Below are positions 12,600 through 23,006 of a DNA stretch of 64,000 nucleotides, one piece after another. The notes under the pieces were generated by a model. The model was not told the origin of the DNA and made no database searches. It saw nothing but the letters and a program-made list of their open reading frames with translations. The stretch is from Tubulanus polymorphus (taxonomy: Eukaryota; Nemertea; Palaeonemertea; Tubulaniformes; Tubulanidae), in NCBI RefSeq assembly GCF_964204645.1, contig NC_134028.1, positions 8,845,001-8,909,000 of the forward strand, given 5' to 3'. Position 1 is the stretch's first letter. Each line of letters opens with the position of its first letter. A program made the translations under genes and the position numbers.

Positions 12600-12731
12600 A
12601 AGTTGAACAAATATTACAAACACCTTCCTCAAAAATTGATCGATGATTTGTATGAAGAATACAAAGCCGATTTCATATTGTTTGATTACGATTTAAATTT
12701 CTTGCAGAAATAGTAATTTATTTTGAATAAA
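12597..12731 (+). pseudogene. Stranded 3' end of sulfotransferase copy 1
   Basis: The 38 codons after the premature TGA are still close to copy 2 (LIDDLYEEYKADF and the same TAG stop at 12711-12713). The AATAAA signal at 12726-12731 is also shared. Preservation in frame suggests the nonsense change is recent or a sequence error. Confidence 0.7.
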
Positions 12732-12829
12732 GTTATCGTGGTCGGGCCAAACAGGTACGGGCCCATTTGGCGCCCGGGTGAACAGTTGTTCTGGGCCAAA
12801 AACACCCCACGTGTGATTGTCAAACGTAA

Positions 12830-13072
12830 CGTCAAACAGAGAATATGGGGCGTGATACGATTCGATAGGCAGGTATTGGCGGGAAATTTAATGGCGGGTT
12901 GCATGTTACGAATTGTCGTGAATACGAATGATTTTCTATTGGCCGAAGTACTCATATTATTTTATATATATATAAACTTTATTGTCAAAGAAGAATACTT
13001 TTATGACAAGTACATAATTAACAATATTTGGTACAACGAAATTTTTTTATCTAACGAGGTTCCACTGTACGT
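12830..13072. repeat. Second copy of the CAGTGGAACCTCGTTA repeat, interrupted
   Basis: Reverse-oriented relative of 2334-2470, ending TAACGAGGTTCCACTG. About 95 bp of AT-rich sequence (12958-13050) separates the body from the terminus, so a small insertion or rearrangement split it. It lies just downstream of sulfotransferase copy 1. Confidence 0.55.
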
Positions 13073-13148
13073 TAAAGAAACTCCTGTGGCTTCCACGGGT
13101 TGTCCGCAAGACGGTCGGAACAAGCAATTAGATGCACGGAACAGAACG

Positions 13149-13285
13149 GACGAACCAACCAACCAACCAACCAACCAACCAACCAACCAACCAACCAACC
13201 AACCAACCAACCAACCAACCAACCAACCAACCAACCAACCAACCAACCAACCAACCAACCAACCAACCAGCCAACCATTGAACTA
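13149..13285. repeat. (CCAA)n microsatellite
   Basis: About 30 uninterrupted CCAA units are followed by degenerate AACGAACC units. All three frames on each strand stay open only because of the repeat (NQPT and GWLV polymers), so none is a gene. Confidence 0.95.
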
Positions 13286-13974
13286 ACGAACCAACGAACC
13301 AACGAATACGTAGGTATTGTAAACAGGGGCCTATAATGGATGCAAGGTCTCAAAATTGAACCTAAAGATGATCGACTTCTTCTACGGCCCCTAACTGGAG
13401 CATTACGTCCAGTTCTTTCTCTAGCGTTCTTCTCTGGCGTTCTTCTCGCCTAATGGTTTTCAGAGTGTGGCTAAAATCAAATGGTCGTTTTCAGCAGGTG
13501 CTGAAACATTTGTTTTTTTTATTCGATCTATCCGTACACTATAGTAACAGCTGTGGTGGTATTTATACCTGCTGACTAAATGAATCTACATGATCTGCTT
13601 TCATTACAATGTTCAATTCATTTTGAAAAAATGTTGCGCAAAGTGTGGTTGTTTGCAGTTCCAGTAGTAGGGATAATAGTCATTTTTCATCTCTTTCGAA
13701 ATACAAGCGATTCAAGTCTAAAAATAAAGGTAATTATAAATTGTTTAAACTCGAAAAATCAAAAAAACTTTTATTCCGACATAGCAAACACAGATTAACC
13801 ATCGAAAATGTTCTTTTTGTGGTAAACGCAAAAAGCATATGGAAGAATCTCAGGTATGCGGATTTACGGGACAAAAACTGAATAATCACGGTTGAATGTA
13901 CATTTAGAGTACTCGGGTTTTGCTAACAAATTTCGTTACTAAACGAAAACGACTCAACTAACTTGGAACGTTTA

Positions 13975-14313
13975 TGCACAAATGACAGACGCGGCATTCA
14001 TCTACAGAGCCTCATTCCCGAAGGCTTTAAAGCGCTTTACCAAATTTTAAAGAGAACTACAATTAGGAAACAATCAAAATATCATACGGAATAGAAATAG
14101 CCATTACAAAAACCAGTAATAGAGCAAACAGGTAAAAAGCTTGCCGAAAAGATGATTCTTAAATGCACATTTGAAATTAGCTCGACATAAGCCATACGCA
14201 TTCCATACGCGAGGTACCACTTGCGCAAAAAAAACGCTCGCTAAAACGCTTTGTTTTTTGCGTGCGTGGAATTTTAGGTTATAACCCGAATCCGTCACCA
14301 TTAGAATCTCCAT
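13975..14313. repeat. Duplicated intron block, second copy
   Basis: Partner of 10370-10645, lying ~250 bp after the donor of copy 2's anchor exon just as in copy 1. The spacing supports tandem duplication of the sulfotransferase gene with an offset near 3.6 kb at this end. Confidence 0.65.
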
Positions 14314-14616
14314 GTTAAGGCCCTAAAGGCCTAGCAATAGTTTGTATTCGATACATGAATAAACAGGTAGTTCTGTTACTCTACCAAGGAGGTTTTCCGC
14401 CGCCTTTTTTTTTGTTTGTTTAATTGTTAATCCAATCAAAATTGCATCGTAAGCTAAACAACTTTAAAAAGTATGCACGGACTTCTGTGAGATTTTCTAG
14501 GAACGGTGAGAGGAAAATAGGTGATGGGAATAGGAAATTCAATCTTGTGTGACATTCACTAAGGGCCTTTTAGTGTCTGATGTATCACAGGAAACTTTAT
14601 AGCGAACTGTACAACA

Positions 14617-14661
14617 TAAACCTAAAGGAATGATTAGCCAGAAAGTTCTGGCGGGTTATTA
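14617..14661. repeat. 45-bp dispersed repeat, partner at 17417
   Basis: ACATAAACCTAAAGGAATGA and the following ~25 bp (to GTTCTGGCGGGTT) recur almost exactly at 17417-17462. Both lie in the long first intron of sulfotransferase copy 2. Nature unknown. Confidence 0.6.
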
Positions 14662-15017
14662 GTCCCCCAAAAAATAATTTGGGACTGTTTTTTTTTTGTT
14701 TACTGTTTGGTCGAAACACATAATTCTTACTGTGAGCCATTCTATAAGGAAGGACAAACGCATACCTGTAAAAATCAGCTACGCCTCGTCAAAAAGTAAC
14801 CCTGGTCCTAAACGCATAGAAATACTGTTTTGAAACAATTGATTATCATCGTTTAACGATGCAAAGCTCTCCGATATTGATTGTGTCCCCTGGTTATGGA
14901 TATATCAATGCTTAACATCATGACCGAAACTTCAATATCAATAGGCCTCTTGTTATATGGTTAGAGTAGATGATGATGTTATAACAGCTGCTGTTGCTCT
15001 GTAATTAGAATAGTGAC

Positions 15018-15064
15018 GGTTGGCAAAATTCGGTATGCGGTAAAAATCCCCTAGGTAAAAATCA
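15018..15064 (+). repeat. Left-end fragment of GGTAAAAATCCCC foldback family
   Basis: AAAATTCGGTATGCGGTAAA and the next CCCCTAGGTAAAAATC match the left end of the complete element at 17592. Only the terminus is present. Confidence 0.6.
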
Positions 15065-15310
15065 GGTCTGCGTTCTGCTTTTCTAGTTAGATTATGTATT
15101 CTTTTTCTTTTGTACATCTTCTTCTATGCGCTTTTGTCAAATCAAATCAAAATGAAAAAACTGTAATATCGTCTTGATGATAATATCGTCACCACCGATA
15201 TCATCATCAAGGAAGGTACCACCATTGGGTACCACCCCAGCTCTGTACCATCGCAGTAGAATTTTTGGAGTTTACTTCGATACCCCAGGAACTACAGTAT
15301 TCACTAAGTT

Positions 15311-15552
15311 TGAGGAGAGAATCCCACAATGATAATAAAAAAAGTCCGAAAATGAAACTTCGAGATAGTAGTTTATTTCAACGTTTCGACTATATCCTAA
15401 TAGTCATCTTCAGGAATAAAGGCTTTATTCATTTATTCAGGCTTTATTCCTGAAGATGACTATTAGGATATAGTCGAAACGTTGAAATAAACTACTATCT
15501 CGAAGTTTCATTTTCGGACTTTTTTTATTATCATTGTGGGATTCTCTCCTCA
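15311..15552. repeat. 242-bp near-perfect palindrome
   Basis: The left arm 15311-15421 (GAGGAGAGAATCCCACAATG onward) and right arm ~15440-15552 are almost exact reverse complements around a short AT loop. Each arm contains CCTGAAGATGACTATTAGG followed by TAGTCGAAACGTTG, i.e. a small internal stem GACTA/TAGTC bracketed by CTGAAGA and GAAAC. That layout recalls the hammerhead core carried by some Penelope-like elements, but I see no full ribozyme and no reverse transcriptase here. A frame at 15265-15453 is palindrome sequence, not a gene. Confidence 0.8.
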
Positions 15553-16526
15553 TCGCGTCAACACGGATATAGTGTTCTACCAATCGTGATTCACTAAGTT
15601 TATTTTAACTTTCTGTAGACCAACTTTCGTTTGCGAGAAAATTGCCAGGTCATCAGCATACATTAAACAGGGGATTAAGTATCATTAAGAGGAGGTGTAT
15701 CGCAGTCTTAAAAAATGTAAATGATATAATTAATTGAAATATTGAAAAGTAAAGGGCTTAATATGTTCCCTTGATGGATGCCTACGTTTTCAGGGAATGA
15801 ATCGGACATGATCGTATGATTCTGCACTTGAGAATTATAGCATTGCTATAGGTCATCAGTTTACGACATCATTAATCAGATGTTTGTCTAGAGAGTGGCA
15901 CATCGTATTTAAAAAAACGACATATTTGAAGTAAAAAAAGTCGGTGGGCATGGGTCTATTTTTGCGTCCTTCGGTTCAAGCTTGCTACGGTGATATCGCT
16001 ACGATTAAAGCTGAACAAGGACGGCGTCGCAATTTGATGAATGTGAGGCAGGTAATTGTGTTTAGTCAGCGGCGTAGCTACCGGTGCGGTTGGTCCGAAA
16101 TATGTCGGACCAATCATTACCAAGGTGGTTCTTCTTTGCTGGTCTGAAAAATCCCCAGAATGCACTAAATTACATTGTCAATTTTCAAAAGTTTCTTCTC
16201 CGGTTCCACGCTCCGAGGCAATGATTTATTTATATTATATGTTTGACCATTAATCTTTTGGTTGCTACTCCCCTGTTAGTTTACTGTGCCGAATATATGA
16301 AATGCGAATGTTCTAAGTCAGGCAATTTCGGGTCCAATGTTGATAAAATTCTGACTTATATTGCTGGGGCCGGTTGCTTAAAGGTTGTTTAATTCTAACC
16401 AGTCGTTAAGCTAAGACTGGTTATTGAATGCAAATTTGGCGAATGGCTTGGCCGGTTGAACGCTTTTGGCCTAATTATTCTCACATTTTGACTTTGATTT
16501 TTTTGCAAGCAACGGGGAGGGATTCC

Positions 16527-16590
16527 ACCAGGTAAAAATACCCCCCCCCCTCCTCCCGGTAAATATCCCCCAGGTAAAAAATCCCCCAAA
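16527..16590. repeat. Degenerate GGTAAAAATCCCC array with poly-C
   Basis: Three to four units of GGTAAAAATNCCCC lie around a run of ten or more C. It is a fragment of the same foldback family as 17592-18285. The reverse-strand frame with Gly/Pro-rich FLPGG repeats here is repeat-derived. Confidence 0.6.
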
Positions 16591-17591
16591 TTTGATTTCA
16601 CAGCAAAATTCAATAGAATACTTCAATATTCTTGTGTTGAAAAACTTAAAAATTTCAAAGTGTTTTTAAAATATTCGTGCACCTTTGATTATCTGCGACT
16701 TTTATCTACGTTCGTTTTATGCCGCCTTAGATTTCCTGACGTGGCAAGCTCCAATAGTGTATTAAACAGATCGTAGTCTATTTGTGTTATGATTGAGCCT
16801 GAACTATTTGGTACTGGTACATCTTATATTAATTTCAGTGTGCGTCAGAAAAGTTTTGAATGTTGCATACCGGTCTACACAGACACCTAAAGTGGTTTCC
16901 GCTGGTCTGTACTATACTGCAAAGCTGAATTCCGCAGAACTTATTTCAAATCGATTTTATTCCGCCAGCATAAACATATTTCCGATCAGAAATACACTGG
17001 TATTATACCAGTGCAGTCACCATTGATGGGTGTTATATAGCCATTTATAGTGAAATTGTATCTTTGGATCGCGCATTTTTTTAGCTTCATATATAATATT
17101 AATTCAATTTTCACTCATCATAGAATAACTGTTCTGTATTTGTAAGTGTGGATGAGGCTACATTGTTATATATAGAAAGGTCCTGCTACTACAGATTTCA
17201 CTGATAATCTGCAATGGTCTAAATCACTTATAAGGTCCAAAGTTAAATTGCTCAAAGCTTTTAATCCATATTGTTCCAACTCATAATTTAGTTTTTGTTA
17301 GATAAATTAACTTTCAGGACGCCTATTACATCTAAAACATCTAATATGGCAGCATTGTAAAGATTTTCAATAAAATTTCCATAAGTTTGAAACTGGAATG
17401 ATTGAACATAGTATTAAACATAAACCTAAAGGAATGATTAGCCTGAAAGTTCTGGCGGGTTCGTCATCACAGCAAGCGCCGCTGCGCCAAGATGTTGTGT
17501 ACTTTACTTCTCCAATGCTCACGATCTGTAGTAATTTGTTTTAGCATTTCAATATCTGATGTTCTATTGTTGAGGTTTAGTTTAAAAATTC

Positions 17592-18285
17592 AGTATGCGG
17601 TAAAAATCCCCTAGATAAAAATTCCCAAGGTGAAAATCCCCTCAGTAAAAATTCCTAATTCTTTCAAGTTGGTAAAAATCCCCCACCTTTTGACTTACAG
17701 TGTGCAACTAGATTCAATCATAAGGTGAATTAATTCAAATTGATATATCCAATTTATTCATATTCTATTGTATGGTATAGCAAAAGAGTATCATGAGCAT
17801 ATTAATTATTGTACAATTGAAATTAGAAAATACTACACAGTTCATTAATACTAAATTTAAAATAAAAGTTATCGCACAGTTCAAGTATATCGCAAGTTAA
17901 AAAGAGTTCATCGCACAGTTAAAATTTACACTAGCTTTAATATGAAATATTCCAAATTAAAAGTTAATTATTTCTCATAATTTATCGCATCGCACAGTGA
18001 AATAGGCCTATACCACGTTTAAAAGAGTTATTCAGTTCGAATTAAAAAAAGTTCATCAATTCCATTACTTCTAAGAATTTATTTACAAATTTATTGCAAC
18101 GAAAGAGTTCATTGTACGTTGCAGTTTTATTGCAAATGAATAGAATTGAAGAAATATCTTGCTTTGAAATGTTCTTGAAAATTCGCTAAGTGGAGATTTT
18201 TACCTACTTTCAAGATTTGGGGATTTTTACCTGGGATATTTTTACCTAAGGGATTTTTACCCAGGGGATGTTTACCTACAACCGC
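17592..18285. mobile_element. 694-bp foldback element with tandem-repeat arms and 7-bp TSD
   Basis: Both arms consist of imperfect tandem units of GGTAAAAATCCCC, direct at 17598-17690 and inverted at 18190-18278. The termini (AGTATGCGGTAAAA and TTTACCTACAACCGC) are flanked by the direct duplication AAAATTC at 17585-17591 and 18286-18292. The AT-rich interior has no coding capacity. Fragments of the same family lie at 15018 and 16527. It sits in the long intron of sulfotransferase copy 2. Confidence 0.75.
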
Positions 18286-18959
18286 AAAATTCAATTCACT
18301 GTTACACAGTGTGTATGGGGGGCATTTTACATTTTTTTCAATTCTAGCATACTTTGCAGTCCTGCCAACTAAGTAAATTACGGTGTTACGAGTGGGTGCT
18401 CAAAAATACGTTTTCAGTTTATTTTCATTACGTTTTAGGGAAAATTTCTAATGTTGTTACGATACTCTAAATCAAATGTCACGAAAGAAGTCTAAACACG
18501 TTGATTTTATTGTCGGGAACAAAACTGATATAATGTTTATTTCGTCAAAGTGTTTACACTTGTATGACAATAATAATAAACTGAACAAAATTATAAATAT
18601 AGATGGCATTACGTTTTCACAATACAATATCTTAATTGATATAGATAATATAATTATTTAAATCATTTAATTAGTATCACTTAGGAGAGATCTTCTGTGT
18701 CTGAACATCCCTAACAAATATTTTTCAATATTAGTTAATCTCCCGATTGACTGCGAGCACAGAAGCTCTACAAATTTGAAAATATTTGGATTACAGTGTA
18801 GTATCTTGGTAATAGGTCATAATGTACAGATACGGTTTTCTCTAGGAGTTACCGGTCTGGTCCATCTGCCGCTTTCAATTGCCAAATTATGGCTACTACA
18901 TCGAAATTTTGAAATAATATTGACAATATCGTTAATATCAAGATTTTTTTCGTACTAAA

Positions 18960-19770
18960 AGTTGTTTTTGAATTCTCTTACAATGAACATTTTTGGCTAT
19001 TGTTAAGCGTCTCAGACCACGATTGAATATATTGGTCTTTTAGTCTTTGCTCGACTAATTTCAAAAAGACATTTCGGTTACCAACAGATTGCTAACTGCT
19101 GAGATTTTAGCATCAATAGAAATGGGGAAACGTCCTAGTTCTCCATACACCATTACATTTGGGGCCGAGGAGCGAAGGTTAAGTACAGATTTACAAAATT
19201 TAGTACGAACAAGTTCTAAATTTCTGATATTATCAGCGAACCAAATTTGGCTACCGTACAATGGGACCGATTTTACTAAAGAGTCAAATATTTGGAGTTT
19301 CATCTTCGGCGATACAAGCCTAGCATTTAAAAGATACATTTAAAGTGCAAAGTAAGCTTTGAGGCCCTGATCTGCTTGAGATTTGACAGCTAGGGAATTT
19401 TTCCCGTCGCAGGATACAACTATGCCTAGATATTTAATTGGTATACCTCTTCTAAAATTTATCCGTTGTAATACAGTTCTAATTTGTTAGATAAGTTCTT
19501 TCGGCCTATTTTCATAGTTTTGGTTTTTTCCGAGTTTACAGATAATCTCATTTCCTTACAGTAGTCCGATAAAAGATTTAAAGCACGTTGAAGATCTTCG
19601 TGCGAATTGTCTAATATGACAGTGTTATCTGCATAAAGAAGAATATATAGTTTAAGTAGTCCAAAATCGACACCGGGATGGCCATTTTTAATAAAATATT
19701 GCTCTAAGTCATGAATATACAGGTTAAAAAGTGTAGGGGAAATACATTCTTACTTTTATATCAGACTTCC
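18960..19770 (-). mobile_element. LINE fragment (RT and C-terminal part), minus strand
   Basis: Reading leftward from 19770, broken frames give FNLYIHDLEQYF, then LLYADNTVILDN (the catalytic YADD is YADN here), a SVNSEKTKTM stretch, and after stops the C-terminal segment 19339-19061. That segment has the typical LVKSVPLYGSQIW and MVYGELGRFPI pattern that follows RT in many LINEs. It is truncated at both ends, frameshifted and dead, and lies head to head with the LINE at 19930. Confidence 0.85.
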
Positions 19771-19929
19771 GGCCGCATCGTGTATACATCCGCCGTTTTG
19801 ACCGAATAATCCGATTTACTTATCATTTCTATCTATGCCTGCTGCTTCTGATATAATCATACATCCATTACTATTACAATACGTCTGTTCGTGATTTCAA
19901 TGCAAAATAATATTTCTTTTTAATTTTAC

Positions 19930-22270
19930 TTTTGACAATAATTCAGTTCCAAAGGATTGGGTACATGCTAATATTTTGCATGTTTCCGAAAAGCTCAATG
20001 ATAGACACGTATAACCCAATTAACTATCGTGGTATTTCTTCATGTATATGTATATTTCTCTTCTTTCATCTTTCTCTTGTATACTGCTATTCTTAATGCC
20101 GAATTTCTAAATTTTGTGAGGCAAACGGGTTGTTTTCAGATTGTCAGGATGGTTTTAGGAAAAATAGACCATGCCAAGACCATGTATTAATGATAATAAT
20201 AATGATAATAATAATAATAATAATGTCACATTTATATAGCGCCTGTTTCACTAATAATAATGTTCACCAGCGCTTTGAATGGTAGTGGTGCTGAATTCAC
20301 AGAGCATAGGCTTTGCAGAAAAGCAAATGTTTTACTCTCTGTCTGAAAGTGTTGATTTCAGTTATATTCCGTATATTTGCGTCGAGAGAGTTCCACAGAG
20401 TTGGAGCAATACATTGGAAGCTACGTCCACCAAAGGTTTTAAGACGGTAGCGATACGTGGTTAGAAGATTGCAAGAACTGGATCTAAGTGATCCAGTATT
20501 CGCTCTGACAAGCATCATTAACCAGAACAAAGCTAAAAAGAAACACACATTTTGTTGTTTCGTCGATTTCCAGAGGTTTTTTTATTCAATTTACCGTAAA
20601 TTGCTCTTACATTTAAATTAGCTGAAATAGGAGTCTGTGGTAAAATGTATTGGACAGTAAAAATTCTTTATGAAAATACCAGATGTAGAGTAAAATTAGG
20701 GCCAGACTTTTTCACACGATGGTTCGAAAGTGAAAACGGAGTGCGTCAGGGCGACCCTTTGTCGCCTACCCTTGCGAACCTTTTTTTAAATGATCTTCTT
20801 TTAGAACTCAGTGAGAATACTGATCAAAATGTATTGACAAGAGTATGCCAACGATATTGTGCTCATCGCAAACTCAGAAATTGAGTTACAATTGCTTATT
20901 GACAAAGCTAGTTAATGGCGTAAAAAATGGGAACTACTTAATACTGATAAAACACAAATCGTTCACTACCGTAATCCAAGAAAGGGGAGAACGAATTATA
21001 CATTTAAATGGTATGGCGATGAAATGCTATAAATATTAAGCGTTTATTTAGACTGTAATCTTAATTTCAAAAGAACATTTCATTAAAATTGCACCCTCCG
21101 GTGGCAGGGCCTTGGGCCAATTAATGCCTAAGTTCACACAATTCAAAAATATGGGATATAAGACTTTCAGAAAAACGGTACGAAAAAAGAGTCGATCCAA
21201 TTCGAAATTATAGTGCAAAAGTATGGGGATACAGAGATTTGATGGAAATGGAACGAGTTCAAAATAGAGCATGTCGATACTAATTAGGATCGAGTGAACC
21301 CTCTTACCCCTTTGTCTTTTCTATATGCTGATATGGGTTGGCTTCCCTGCAAATTTAAGCCTTATTCGTGTCTAATTCGATTTTGGAACCGGGTGATAAT
21401 GTGAATAACAACCGACTGGCAAAAAAGATTTTCTGTAAAGAGTTCCAAAACTTCAAAACCAACGATATCTTCTCGGGTTGGATTCCGTCTTTTGATAAAA
21501 ATTTGTCGTGAGCAGTTTAAGAACTAATGTAAATTCAAACTATGTGAAAAAAGAAATCATTGGACTAGCAGCTAAAGAATTTAAGAAAGCGGTTGAATCA
21601 AAACCAAATCTCCACAGTTACAAGAAATTCAAATTGACTATTGATACTGAACCATATATAATACAATGCCAATCGAGATATAAACGGTCATTGATAGCCC
21701 AATTTAGAAGTGGAACATTGCCTTTACATATTTAAATAGGCCGTCGTCTAAACATTATTCTTGAAAACCGCATTTGTACCTTTTGTGATTTCAGTTTTAT
21801 TGAAGATAAATATCATTTTGTTCAGATTTGCCCCAACTATACTGAATTTCGATCTATCTTACATACTACAGCAAAAAATAAATTGGAAGACTTTGAATTA
21901 AAATCACCCTGATCCTTATTTATATGTAGGCCTATCATGAAAAACCTTCAAATTGAATTTTCACACTATATCTCATCAGACTGGACAAAAAGGAACTCGT
22001 CGTGTGCTTGAATAAAAAACATCGAAGAACTTTCCCCTTTTTCTCCTGTGCTATCTGCCTATCGTAGCCGATTCTTTTTTTCTTCTGTTACTCGTATGAA
22101 TCTGGCCATGATTTTGTTTGATCTATGTTATTTTCTCACTCTCTCACACATAACTTGTAGCTTTTATGTATAACTGTAAATACAATTGTGACTTGTAAGC
22201 CCATTTGGGCTGGGCAACAATTTATATCTTATATGTTAATCTAATTAATATGTGTATGTCACATAAATAA
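19930..22270 (+). mobile_element. LINE remnant, plus strand, interrupted by another LINE
   Basis: RT entry (NPINYRGISS) and the FSDCQDGFRKNRPCQDH stretch lie at 19990-20190. The frame is then broken by an unrelated insertion (20190-20550) and resumes with VDFQRFFYSIYRK, then GVRQGDPLSPTLANLFLNDL at 20645-20884. The catalytic box reads YANDIVLIAN in a shifted frame. 21508-21910 carries the C-terminal region with a CTFC...HFVQIC finger. AT-rich 3' UTR-like sequence runs to about 22270. Multiple stops and the lost YADD mark a dead copy. Confidence 0.85.
20190..20548 (-). mobile_element. 3' end of a CR1-like LINE nested in another LINE
   Basis: The minus-strand frame 20548-20297 gives RLKTFGGRSFQCIAPTLWNS and a C-terminal INTFRQRVKHLLF, the usual tail of CR1/L2-type ORF2 proteins. 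It is followed (leftward) by TATAGCGC-type 3' UTR and an (AATAAT)n tail at 20183-20225. The insertion splits the RT region of the plus-strand LINE, giving a relative age: this copy is younger. Confidence 0.8.
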
Positions 22271-22679
22271 ATAGATAAAAATAATTTATTTCGACTATCA
22301 AATAGGGCTAATTATATAATCACAGGAAGACATTCTACATCTTTGTCAATAATATTTCGCCAAATATCTTGTATGTGTACACATAGACCTGTGACGTTTT
22401 GCACATCGATTTACTGTTGTGATTTGTAAAAAGACGCTTGAATGGTTAACATTGTTTAGGTATCATTGTTTTTTTCGTGGTAACGAAACAATTTTTGAGG
22501 TGGTCAAACAGATTGAACCATGGAAATTACCCAAAGATTAAAACGAGGTCGACTGTAGCATCAGAAATAGTATAGTCAGACAGATGTCTCATTCAGAACA
22601 TGACGTTCAACCTATATGACAGAAGTCACACGACATTTTTCACGATTTCAGTAGTTCATGTGCAAGAGCATACAACGGA

Positions 22680-22982
22680 GGGTGACACCTGCGAAAAACA
22701 ATCGGCGTTATCGGCAGCCATCTCCGTAAAAACGTGGACCCTCTACCATACATAAAATAGCAATCAATAAAGTCGTTTTAAGTTCATATAAGTTCATATT
22801 ACGATCGGGATGAAAACGTCAGGGTGACACCTGCGAAAAAGAAAAACACATTTTAATCGGCGTTATCTACTATGAAATACAGATGCAGCCATCTCCGTAA
22901 AAACGTGTGTACCCTCTACCATATATAAAATAGCAATCAATAAAATTGAATAAGTTCATATTCCGATCGGGTGAAAACGTAT
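22680..22982. repeat. Tandem duplication of a ~150-bp unit
   Basis: Two units, 22680-22821 and 22822-22982, both run from GGGTGACACCTGCGAAAAA through CAGCCATCTCCGTAAAAACG and ATAGCAATCAATAAA to CGATCGGG-TGAAAACG. They lie directly left of the large foldback element at 23007. Confidence 0.8.
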
Positions 22983-23006
22983 GTATTTCTGTTACAAGCT
23001 GATATC

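Noticed and set aside
13001-13353. Frames made of NQPT or GWLV repeats
   Set aside because: Pure (CCAA)n microsatellite.
16395-16613. Gly/Pro-rich minus frame (FLPGG repeats)
   Set aside because: Arises from GGTAAAAATCCCC units and a poly-C run.
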